Assembly (NCBI GenBank): GCA_050731755.1 | Contig: JBOHPP010000018.1 | Span: 1 to 7,672, forward strand | From: JBOHPP01 sp050731755 | GTDB lineage: Bacteria > Methylomirabilota > Methylomirabilia > Rokubacteriales > CSP1-6 | DNA length: 7,672 nucleotides | Direction: 5' to 3' | Shown: positions 1-6,629 of the stretch, in pieces | Layout: every line of letters starts with the position of its first letter | How positions within the stretch are numbered: the stretch's first letter is position 1 | Made by a program: the position numbers and the translations under genes | The notes under the pieces: generated by a model | What the model saw: only the letters and a program-made list of their open reading frames with translations | What the model was told of the DNA's origin: nothing | Databases searched by the model: none

Positions 1-2
1 AC

Positions 3-1130
3 GCGGAGGCCGGGGACGACGCCACCGTCGTGGCCCGCCTGACCGCTGCGGGGGGCATTCTCCTCGGCAAGCTGAACCTGACGGAGTTCGCGCTGGGCGG
101 CACCGTGCAGTTCCCCTTCGGCCAGCCCCGCAACCCCTGGAACCTCGAGCACGATCCGGGCGGTTCCTCGGCGGGTTCCGGCATCGCGGTGGCGGCCGCG
201 TTGTGCGCGGTGGCCCTCGGCGAGGACACCGGCGGCTCCGTGAGGTCGCCGGCCGCCTTCTGCGGCACCGTGGGACTCCGGCCGACCTGGGGGCGGGTGT
301 CCCGTGCTGGCTGCTTTCCGCTTTCGTGGTCCATGGACGCCGCCGGTCCGCTCAGCCGCACCGTCGAGGACAGCGCCCTGCTGCTCGGACTGATGGCCGG
401 CCGCGATCCTCGCGACCGGCTGACGAGCCAGCGCGCCGTCCCCGATTACCGCGCGGGGCTCGACGGTGAGGTCCGCGGCCTGACGGTGGGGGTGATCCGG
501 GAGCTGACGTCGGGCGAGGACACCGACCCCGAGATGCGCCAGCCGGTGCTCGACGCGGCCCAGCTCTTGGACAAGCTCGGGGCACACGTGGAGGAGGTCT
601 CACTGCCGCTGCTGCCTCACGCGGGCGCGGTCTTCATGGCCCTGGCCGATTCCGACGGCGCCGGGCTGCATCTCGGCTGGCTCCGTCGCCGTCCCGGCGA
701 CTACGATCAGGGCACGCGCCGCCGCCTGCTGACGGGCGCTCTGCTTCCGGCCGCCGCGCGCCATCAGGCGGAACAGGCGCGGGCCCTGATCCGCGCTCAG
801 GTCCTCGCCGCGCTGGAGCATTATCAGATTTTGCTCTGCCCGACCTCGCCGCGGCCGGCGCCACCGATCGCACAGACGGCGGCGCCCATCACGAGCAAGG
901 CCGAGGTCGCCGCGCGGTTCTTCACGCGCCGCTCGTACACGACCCCGGCCAGCCTGGCCGGGGTGCCGGCTCTGGCGGTTCCCGGCGGCTTCAGCGCCTC
1001 AGGCCTGCCGCTGAGCGTGCAGGTCATCGGACGGCCCTTCGACGAGGCATCCATTCTGCGGGTCGGCCACGCGTGGGAACAGGCTACCGACTGGCATCGC
1101 CGGCGGCCGGAGCTCGAGGGCGCCCGATGA
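3..1130 (+). CDS. Amidase-signature (AS) family amidase, 5' end off the window
   Basis: The frame is open from base 3, and the family match begins at once (DATVV then GGILLGKLNLTEFA), so the true start lies off the left edge; the GTG at 30 is internal. 375 residues are visible. The AS signature GGSSAGSG is at bases 159-182 and DTGGSVRSPA at about 225-254. By family knowledge the first Ser of GGSS (codon 165-167) is the cis-Ser and the Ser of DTGGS (codon 237-239) is the nucleophile. They are 24 residues apart, as in fatty-acid amide hydrolase. The catalytic Lys normally lies about 75 residues before the cis-Ser, so roughly 100 N-terminal residues including it are missing here. Enzymes of this family hydrolyse carboxamides to acid plus ammonia or amine, usually in the cytoplasm. 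It could be auto-annotated as GatA, but no gatB or gatC is seen, and a stand-alone catabolic amidase is more likely. The substrate is unknown. Its stop overlaps the next start (ATGA). Confidence 0.93.
   Translation, partial: AEAGDDATVVARLTAAGGILLGKLNLTEFALGGTVQFPFGQPRNPWNLEHDPGGSSAGSGIAVAAALCAVALGEDTGGSVRSPAAFCGTVGLRPTWGRVSRAGCFPLSWSMDAAGPLSRTVEDSALLLGLMAGRDPRDRLTSQRAVPDYRAGLDGEVRGLTVGVIRELTSGEDTDPEMRQPVLDAAQLLDKLGAHVEEVSLPLLPHAGAVFMALADSDGAGLHLGWLRRRPGDYDQGTRRRLLTGALLPAAARHQAEQARALIRAQVLAALEHYQILLCPTSPRPAPPIAQTAAPITSKAEVAARFFTRRSYTTPASLAGVPALAVPGGFSASGLPLSVQVIGRPFDEASILRVGHAWEQATDWHRRRPELEGAR
1116..1120 (+). promoter_or_regulatory. Ribosome binding site for the beta-barrel gene
   Basis: GAGGG lies six bases before the ATG at 1127, inside the last codons of the amidase gene. 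It supports 1127 over the in-frame upstream start at 1073, which would place 18 extra non-hydrophobic residues in front of a good signal peptide. The ATGA overlap indicates translational coupling. Confidence 0.6.
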
Positions 1131-1966
1131 GAAGGATGATTGCGAGGACGCTGCTTGGATCGTTACTCGTCGTCGCCGGCTGGCCGTCCTGCGCGGTTGG
1201 CCAGGACGCGATGGCGCCCCCCAGGGACATCTTCCGGCTCGGCGTCCGCGCCGGCGTGCAGTTGTTCAGCTACGAGGAGAGGGAAGCCGCGGTCCGGAGC
1301 GAGTACGACACGGCTGGACTTGCCCTGGGCCTCACCGGCATGCTTCGGCTCGGCGATCGGTTCCGCATCACCGGGGACTATCTCGGCGCGTTCCTCGCCG
1401 AGTCGAGCGAGACCTGGCGAGACGTCGACACCCCCTTCGGCGTGGGCACGCAGCATAACGATCTGTCGCTCGACTTTCATGTCTTGGATCTGGACCTGGG
1501 TTACTCCGTGCTGAAGCGGGATGGGTTCGAGTGGGCGATCGTGGCGGGCTGGCATGCCTATTGGCTGGGGTTCGAGCGCGGCAACTTCACGATCACCACC
1601 GCCACCGTCATCATCGGCGCCCCCGGCCTGAGCGTGACCGAAGACGTCGCAGGACAGGGCGTCAAGCTCGGCACGGTGCTGGAGGCCCGGGTGGCGCCCC
1701 GCGTCTGGGTGGAAGCGGGCTTCGCCGGCTACTACGTGTACGACGTCGACGTCGAGAACAGCGCGCTCGGCAGCCTCGAGTCGGAAGGCCATGCCCTCCG
1801 CTGGCGGCTGGCGCTCGACTACTTCCTCAATCCGCGGGTTACCCTGGGGGCCGGCTACGAGGGACACTTCATCCACGTCGACCGGGCGACGAGCGCCATC
1901 GCGATCCTGCCCGAGAACAAGACGTGGGCGCACACGCTGACGGTCCGCCTCGGCGTTTGGTTCTAG
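1127..1966 (+). CDS. Secreted, putative outer-membrane beta-barrel protein
   Basis: 279 residues from ATG 1127. Residues 1-25 form a classic Sec signal peptide: Arg-rich n-region (MRR..R), hydrophobic core (LLGSLLVVAG) and a likely signal-peptidase I site after AVG, before QD. The mature part (about 254 residues) shows alternating hydrophobic and polar residues rich in Gly, Tyr and Trp (for example RLGVRAGVQLF, RITGDYLGAF, AIVAGWHAYWLGF, VWVEAGFAGYYVYDV). It ends in HTLTVRLGVWF with a terminal Phe, the C-terminal aromatic signal recognised by the BAM machinery in known outer-membrane proteins. A Cys at residue 22 sits in WPSC, which is a poor lipobox, so a lipoprotein is less likely. I infer roughly 10-12 strands, but the strand count was not computed. 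The family is not recognised; a pore, a structural barrel or a barrel enzyme are all possible. It is coupled to the upstream amidase by a 4-base overlap, so the two are probably made together. Its stop lies 6 bases from that of the convergent gene. Confidence 0.8.
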   Translation: MRRMIARTLLGSLLVVAGWPSCAVGQDAMAPPRDIFRLGVRAGVQLFSYEEREAAVRSEYDTAGLALGLTGMLRLGDRFRITGDYLGAFLAESSETWRDVDTPFGVGTQHNDLSLDFHVLDLDLGYSVLKRDGFEWAIVAGWHAYWLGFERGNFTITTATVIIGAPGLSVTEDVAGQGVKLGTVLEARVAPRVWVEAGFAGYYVYDVDVENSALGSLESEGHALRWRLALDYFLNPRVTLGAGYEGHFIHVDRATSAIAILPENKTWAHTLTVRLGVWF

Positions 1967-1972
1967 CCTTCC

Positions 1973-3400
1973 TTAGCAGGCCGGCCGCCCCAGCACCTCC
2001 GCGCTGATCTTCCGGGGCACGAGCTGGCCGTCGCGCGCGTCGCGGACGAGGCGGCCGCCCTCGACGATCACCCGCCCGCGCAGGATCGTCGTCACCGGCC
2101 AGCCGCGCACCTCCCACCCTTCCCAGGGGCTGTAGTCGCTCACGTGGAAGTCCTCGCGGGCGAGCGTCTTGCGGATCGTGGGGTCGATGAGGACCAGGTC
2201 GGCGTCGCTGCCCGGGGCGATGGCGCCCTTGCGGGGATAGAGGCCGAGGATGCGCGCGGCATTGGTGGAGGTGACGGCTGCGAAGCGCTCGAGCGACATC
2301 CCGCGCTTCACCACGCCCTCGGTGAAGACGATGCCCATCCGGGCCTCGGCGCCGAGGTTGCCGCCGGTGACGTCCTCGATGGTCTTGCCGCGCAGCTTGA
2401 GCTCGAGCGAGGTGGGGAACTCGTCGGTGCCCGTGGTGGAGACCCCGTCGCGTAGGAGCCCCTGCCAGAGGGCCGCCTGGTCCTCGGGATACTTCAACGA
2501 GGGGTAGGTGTGGTAGCAGAAGCCGCGCGGCTTCCGGTAATCCTCGGCCGTGAAACAGACGTAGTGATGGAGTGTCTCGGCGTAGACGGGATGGCCCTTG
2601 GCCCGGGCCTCCAGGACGGCCTCCACGCCCTCCTTGGCCGACGTGTGGACGAAGTAGACGGCGGCACCGGTGGCTTCGGCCACGTGGATGGTGCGGCGGA
2701 AGGCCAGCGCCTCGGAGAGCTTGTTGTGGACGAGCGGCAGGTTCCAGCCCTCCATCCGTCCCTCTTCTCGCAGCTTCTCGTACATGAACTGGACGACATC
2801 ATGGTCCTCGGCGTGCACCACCAGGATCCCGCCGCGCCCGGCCACCTTCTCCATGGCCAGCTGGATCCGTCCGAAATCGAGGCGATAGGGATGCCGCTTG
2901 GGATGCGGGGGCAGCACGTCGTTGGTGAAGACCTTGAAGCTCGGGAAGCCGGCCTGGATCGCCTCCGCAAGCTGCTCGAACACCTTGAGCGGCAGGGCGC
3001 CCTGCAACGTGACGTGGAAGCTATAGTCCACATACGCGTTGCCCTTCCACCGGGCCGCGCGCTGCTCGATGACGGTGGCGACGTCGGTCCCCGGGCGGAC
3101 GAAGCAGAAGTCCACGTGGGTCGTGGTCCCCCCGAAGACCATGCCGCGGGTGTCCTCCTCGGGGCCGAGCGTGAAGAGCCCTTCGTCGGGATGCATGGCG
3201 ATGAAGTGGGCGAGGTGGGTGTGGGGCTCCACGCCCCCCGGCACGACGATCTTGCCCGCCGCGTCGAGCACCCGGCCGGACTCTGGCAGCGCGCCCGGCG
3301 CGGCCACCGCCGCGATCCGCTCGCCCTCGACGCCCACGTCCCATATCCCGGCGCCCTGGGGTGTAACCACCTGCCCGCCACGAATGACGAGGTCCAGCAT
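1973..3400 (-). CDS. Hydantoinase/dihydropyrimidinase-family cyclic amidohydrolase with atypical active-site loop
   Basis: 475 residues from ATG 3400, a usual length for D-hydantoinases. The fold is a TIM-barrel amidohydrolase with an N/C-terminal beta-sandwich. All binuclear-metal ligands expected from D-hydantoinase are present: His60 and His62 (EPHTHL), Lys156 (SFKVF, normally carboxylated), His196 (VVHAED), His252 (FVHTSA) and Asp326 (TGTDEF). Their spacing is close to the family's (58, 60, 150, 183, 239, 315), with about 7 extra residues between the Lys and the third His. The end (SDYSPWEGWEVRGWPVTTILRG) is typical of hydantoinases. Family members open cyclic diamides such as hydantoins or dihydropyrimidines to N-carbamoyl acids in the cytoplasm. 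Unusually, the position of the substrate-contacting Tyr five residues after Lys156 is Asp161 (KVFTND), and the usual DHCP-type motif after the last ligand is DEFPT, so the substrate may not be a hydantoin. A start at 3517 in the same frame is rejected because it lies inside the neighbouring gene. It is the last gene of the - strand cluster, 31 bp after the acylase gene. Confidence 0.9.
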   Translation of the reverse strand: MLDLVIRGGQVVTPQGAGIWDVGVEGERIAAVAAPGALPESGRVLDAAGKIVVPGGVEPHTHLAHFIAMHPDEGLFTLGPEEDTRGMVFGGTTTHVDFCFVRPGTDVATVIEQRAARWKGNAYVDYSFHVTLQGALPLKVFEQLAEAIQAGFPSFKVFTNDVLPPHPKRHPYRLDFGRIQLAMEKVAGRGGILVVHAEDHDVVQFMYEKLREEGRMEGWNLPLVHNKLSEALAFRRTIHVAEATGAAVYFVHTSAKEGVEAVLEARAKGHPVYAETLHHYVCFTAEDYRKPRGFCYHTYPSLKYPEDQAALWQGLLRDGVSTTGTDEFPTSLELKLRGKTIEDVTGGNLGAEARMGIVFTEGVVKRGMSLERFAAVTSTNAARILGLYPRKGAIAPGSDADLVLIDPTIRKTLAREDFHVSDYSPWEGWEVRGWPVTTILRGRVIVEGGRLVRDARDGQLVPRKISAEVLGRPAC

Positions 3401-3405
3401 GTCAG

Positions 3406-3410
3406 CCTCC
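3406..3410 (-). promoter_or_regulatory. Ribosome binding site for the hydantoinase-like gene
   Basis: On the - strand GGAGG ends five bases before the ATG at 3400, in the 31-base gap after the acylase gene. It is the strongest Shine-Dalgarno sequence among the - strand genes. It fixes the start at MLDLVIRGG rather than at the GTG 39 codons further upstream. Confidence 0.7.
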
Positions 3411-3431
3411 AGCGTTTCTTCGACTGGCGTT

Positions 3432-5030
3432 CTACTCCACGCCGTGGGACCCGCGGCGGAGCAGTCTTCCCGGCAGCGCCCCCGTGTGCTCGCCGCCGTC
3501 CACGACCACCACGCCATTCACGATGACGGTTGCGATGCCGGCAGCATACTGGTGAGGGTCGTCGTAGGTGGCCCTCTCCGCGACGGCCTTGGGGTTGAAG
3601 AGCGTCAGATCCGCCCAGAACCCCTCGCGAATCAGGCCGCGTTCGGCGAGCCCCAGCGCCGCCGCCGAGCCGCCGGTCATCTTGCGGATCGCCTCGGGCA
3701 ACGAGAGCAGCCCGAGCTCGCGCACGTAGTGTCCGAGCACCCGCGGGAACGTCCCGTAGAAGCGCGGGTGCGGTTTGCCCTGTCCGGTGACGCCGTAGGG
3801 GGCCAGGGCGATGCCGTCGGAGCCGACCAGCACGGTGGGCGAGCGGAGGATCTCGCGAACGTCGTCCTCTGACATCGACGTCAGCAGCACTCGGGTGTGG
3901 CCTTCGTCGGCGACGAGCACGTCGCAGGCCGCGTCCAGTTGGTCACCGGACCGGCGGCGGGCGATCTCGCCGATGGTCCGTCCGGCGCTCTCTGGATGGT
4001 TCGGCGAGATCGCGATGCGGACGGCGTCCCACGACGGCAGGCGTCCGAAGCTGCCCCAGCCGTGCGCCGCGATGTCGCCCCGGATGCGCTCGCGGGCAGC
4101 GGGGTCGCGCAATCGCTCGAGCATCGCGTCCAGGCCCCCGTCCTGCACCCAGAGCGGCAACAGATTGCGCAGCGGGTTGGAGGCGGTCGTGTACGGGTAC
4201 TGGTCCGCGTCCACCCTCACGCCGCGCCGCCGGGCCTCGCCGATCCGGGCCAGCAGCTTGCTCGCCCCGCCCCAGTTGTCGGTGCCCGAGAGCTTCAGGT
4301 GAGCGATCTGGACGTGAATGTCGCAGGCCTCGGCCACGTTGATCGCCTCGTCCACGGCGTCGAAGACGTGGCCGGCCTCGTTGCGGACATGCGAGGCGTA
4401 GTTCGCGCCGTGGCGGCGGAGCACGCGGGCCAGAGCGAGGAGCTCCTCCGGCTGAGCGTACGACCCGGGCGCCGTAAACAATCCCGATGAGAGCCCCAGC
4501 GCTCCGGCATCGAGCGCCTCCTCCAGCAGCCGCTCCATCAGGGCCAGCTCGTCGGCCCGAGGGGACCGGTTGCCCATGCCCATGGCCATCAGCCTCAGCG
4601 TGTTGTGGCCGACCTGCATGACGGTGTTGACCGAGGTGGTCGGGAACGCGTCGAGGTAGGCGCCGAAGGTGGTCGGGCGGAACGGCAGCCAGGGCGCGCT
4701 CGCCGCCAGGTAGCTCCGAAGCAGCTCGACGCGGTCTGGGAGCGCCGGAGCGACCGAGAAGCCGCAGTTGCCGAGGACCTCCGTGGTCACACCCTGACGG
4801 ATCTTGCTCTCGGCGCGCTGGTTCAGGGGCAGCGTGAAGTCCGAGTGGGTGTGGATGTCGATGAACCCGGGAGCGAGGACGGCGCCCGGGGCATCGATGA
4901 CGCGGCGGGCCGGGCGCTCTGCCGTACCCACGGCACTGATGCGGCCGTCGCGCACCGCGACGTCGATCCGGCGGCCGGGTGCCCCGGTTCCGTCGATGAC
5001 CTCAGCCCCTCGAATCAGCACGTCGTCCAC
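3432..5030 (-). CDS. N-acyl-D-amino-acid deacylase (D-aminoacylase) family amidohydrolase
   Basis: 532 residues from GTG 5030, somewhat longer than the roughly 480-500 residues of characterised D-aminoacylases. It begins MDDVLIRGAEVIDGTG, the standard N-terminus of this group. The ligands known from Alcaligenes D-aminoacylase can all be placed: His60 and His62 (DIHTHSDF), the bridging Cys89 (EVLGNCGFS), His214 (SHVRNE), His244 (AHLKLSG) and a late Asp405 (VGSDG). The Lys two residues after His244 and the Arg-Asn-Glu after His214 also fit active family members. The C-terminal half has the family's HPRFYGTFPRVLGHYVRE and the beta-sandwich ending VIVNGVVVVDGG. The reaction is hydrolysis of an N-acyl-D-amino acid to the D-amino acid plus carboxylate, in the cytoplasm; dipeptide-like or other N-acyl substrates are possible. 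No strong Shine-Dalgarno precedes the GTG. The upstream gene's TGA is in the same frame 21 bases before it, so re-initiation or coupling is plausible. It is a paralogue of the next gene upstream in the operon. Confidence 0.92.
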   Translation of the reverse strand: MDDVLIRGAEVIDGTGAPGRRIDVAVRDGRISAVGTAERPARRVIDAPGAVLAPGFIDIHTHSDFTLPLNQRAESKIRQGVTTEVLGNCGFSVAPALPDRVELLRSYLAASAPWLPFRPTTFGAYLDAFPTTSVNTVMQVGHNTLRLMAMGMGNRSPRADELALMERLLEEALDAGALGLSSGLFTAPGSYAQPEELLALARVLRRHGANYASHVRNEAGHVFDAVDEAINVAEACDIHVQIAHLKLSGTDNWGGASKLLARIGEARRRGVRVDADQYPYTTASNPLRNLLPLWVQDGGLDAMLERLRDPAARERIRGDIAAHGWGSFGRLPSWDAVRIAISPNHPESAGRTIGEIARRRSGDQLDAACDVLVADEGHTRVLLTSMSEDDVREILRSPTVLVGSDGIALAPYGVTGQGKPHPRFYGTFPRVLGHYVRELGLLSLPEAIRKMTGGSAAALGLAERGLIREGFWADLTLFNPKAVAERATYDDPHQYAAGIATVIVNGVVVVDGGEHTGALPGRLLRRGSHGVE

Positions 5031-5051
5031 GCGGAGACTCGGTGTGGGCGC

Positions 5052-6629
5052 TCAGGTCGAGGCGTGACCGCGGCGCAGCGCCCGGCCGGCCAGGACGCCG
5101 CTGTGCTTGCCGTTGTCCACCACGACCTTGCCGTTGACGATCACATGGTCGATCCCGATGGGGAACTGCTTGGGCTGGGACCGCGTCGCCGGCGCCTTCA
5201 CGGTCTTCGGGTCGAACACGACGACGTCGGCCTTGAAGCCGTCACGGAGGAGGCCCCGATCGGGTAACCCCAGGCGCTGCGCGGGGAACGACGTCATCTT
5301 GCGAATCGCGTCCGGCAGCGCCATCACGCGCTCCTCTCGCACGTACTCGGCCAGGATGATCGGGAACGTGCCGTAGGTGCGCGGGCTCGGGTACTCCCCG
5401 ATGAGCAGGGCATCGCTGCCCACCATCGAGAGTGGGTGGCTCACGAACTTGGGGAGCGTGGCGGCGTTGCCCCCGGCCGAGACGTAGGAGACCTCGAGCT
5501 GCTCGGCGACCAGCAGGTCGCAGAGGGCGTCGACCGGGTCTCGCCCCATCATCTCGGCGACCTCGGCGATCGAGCGGCCCTCGAACTTGTGGTGGTGCGC
5601 ATGCCGGAAGTTCGTGAGCCACATGTCCTGCCAGGACGCGGCCCGCGGACCGATATCCTTGCGGAGCCGGTCTCGCACCCCGGGATCGCGCAGGCGCGCC
5701 AGGAGCTTCTCGGGGCCGCCGTCGTGGGCCCACTGCGGGATGAGGATCAGCAGGCGCGTGCTACTGAAGGGGTACGGATAGCTGTCGAAGGTGACGTCCA
5801 TCCCCTCCTCGCGGGCGTCCTCCACCAGGCCGAGCATCCGCCCGGCGCCGCCCGGGCTGGTCGTCCGCTGGTAGAAGTGCGTGATGTGCACGGGCACGCC
5901 GCTGCCCCGGCCGATGTCGAGCGCCTCCTTGAACGGGTCCAGGAACCGGTCGCCCAGGCTGTAGCGAACGTGAGTGTGATAGAGGCCGCCAAGGCGGGCC
6001 GCCTCGCGGGACAGCTCGATCAGCTCGGCCGTGTCGGCGTAGGAGCCAGGGGGGTAGTCGAGGCCCGTCGAGACGCCGAACGCGCCCTCTTCCATGCCGA
6101 CGCGAAGCAGCGCTTTCATGTTGGCCAGCTCGGGCTTCGAGGCCGGCCGGTCGTCCCATCCCAGCGCGCAGATCCGGAGCGGCGAGTTGCCGAGGATGTA
6201 CACGACGTTCACGGCCACGCGGTTGGTGAACATCGCGAGGTACTGCTCCACCGTGGACCAGCGCCCCGGCAGCGGCGGATTGCCGTCGAGGCCCGAGTTG
6301 ATCGTCACGAAGCGCTCGAAGTCCGCCTCGGACATGAACGGCGCGTAGGAGTTGCCGTCGATCCCGATCAGCTCGGTGGTGACGCCCTGCCGGACCTTGG
6401 GCTCGTGCCGCGGCTCGGCCAGCATCACCAGCCCCGAGTGCGCGTGCATGTCGATGAACCCGGGGCAGACGACGTGGCCGCGCGCGTCGATCACGCGGGC
6501 GGCGTCGACACCGCTGAGGTCGCCGCGGAGGATCCGGACCCGCTCGCCCTCGACACCGACGGCGCCGTAGAAGCCCGGGTTGCCGGTGCCGTCGATGATG
6601 AGGCCGTCGCGGATCAAGAGGTCGAGCAT
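5052..6629 (-). CDS. Divergent D-aminoacylase-like amidohydrolase with Asp in place of the metal-bridging Cys
   Basis: 525 residues from ATG 6629. The N-terminus (MLDLLIRDGLIIDGTGNPG) and C-terminus (VIVNGKVVVDNGKHSGVLAGRALRRG) match its neighbour along the full length, so it belongs to the same amidohydrolase group. His62 and His64 (DMHAHSGL), His220 (YHTHVR), His251 (HITHFY) and Asp406 (MVGSDALLIG) are kept. The NCGFS motif of true D-aminoacylases reads GIDGNS, putting Asp91 where the bridging Cys should be. The Lys normally two residues after the fourth His is Tyr253, and the Arg-x-Glu after the third His is Arg-Tyr-Ser. It therefore probably still binds metal but may cleave a different substrate; 'N-acyl-D-amino-acid deacylase' is only a family label here. 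It contains a His-rich stretch (RHAHHHKFEGRS, residues 342-353) near the region before the last ligand. Its start overlaps the end of the MmgE/PrpD gene by 16 bases, with GAGG five bases before the ATG. Confidence 0.88.
   Translation of the reverse strand: MLDLLIRDGLIIDGTGNPGFYGAVGVEGERVRILRGDLSGVDAARVIDARGHVVCPGFIDMHAHSGLVMLAEPRHEPKVRQGVTTELIGIDGNSYAPFMSEADFERFVTINSGLDGNPPLPGRWSTVEQYLAMFTNRVAVNVVYILGNSPLRICALGWDDRPASKPELANMKALLRVGMEEGAFGVSTGLDYPPGSYADTAELIELSREAARLGGLYHTHVRYSLGDRFLDPFKEALDIGRGSGVPVHITHFYQRTTSPGGAGRMLGLVEDAREEGMDVTFDSYPYPFSSTRLLILIPQWAHDGGPEKLLARLRDPGVRDRLRKDIGPRAASWQDMWLTNFRHAHHHKFEGRSIAEVAEMMGRDPVDALCDLLVAEQLEVSYVSAGGNAATLPKFVSHPLSMVGSDALLIGEYPSPRTYGTFPIILAEYVREERVMALPDAIRKMTSFPAQRLGLPDRGLLRDGFKADVVVFDPKTVKAPATRSQPKQFPIGIDHVIVNGKVVVDNGKHSGVLAGRALRRGHAST

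Noticed and set aside
1073..1126. Upstream extension of the barrel gene to 1073
   Set aside because: It would bury the signal peptide behind 18 residues and overlap the amidase by 58 bases. The ATG at 1127 has a good ribosome binding site.
3..1130. GatA subunit of the tRNA-dependent amidotransferase
   Set aside because: The signature motifs are common to all AS-family amidases, and neither gatB nor gatC is present downstream, where a barrel protein follows instead.
1163..1933. 256-codon open frame on the - strand
   Set aside because: It lies opposite the beta-barrel gene, which has a convincing signal peptide and C-terminus; the - strand product resembles no family.
1979..1986. GGCCGGCC palindrome as a bidirectional terminator
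   Set aside because: It has only a 4-bp arm, no loop and no T-tract, and it lies inside the coding end of the hydantoinase-like gene. It is expected by chance at this GC content.
3401..3517. Upstream extension of the hydantoinase-like gene to a GTG at 3517
   Set aside because: The 39 extra residues overlap the acylase gene and look out of frame (Trp/Arg/Ser/Cys-rich). The ATG at 3400 has GGAGG and begins with the conserved LDLVIRGG.
2510..3526. 338-codon open frame on the + strand
   Set aside because: It is antisense to the hydantoinase-like gene and crosses the intergenic region into the next gene; its His/Gly/Asp-rich composition is that of a GC-rich shadow.
5588..5604. His-rich stretch (HAHHH) in the acylase-like protein as an extra metal site
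   Set aside because: It is a short local cluster in the region between the family's fourth His and the last Asp. Nothing in the sequence shows that it binds metal, so it is noted in the gene entry only.
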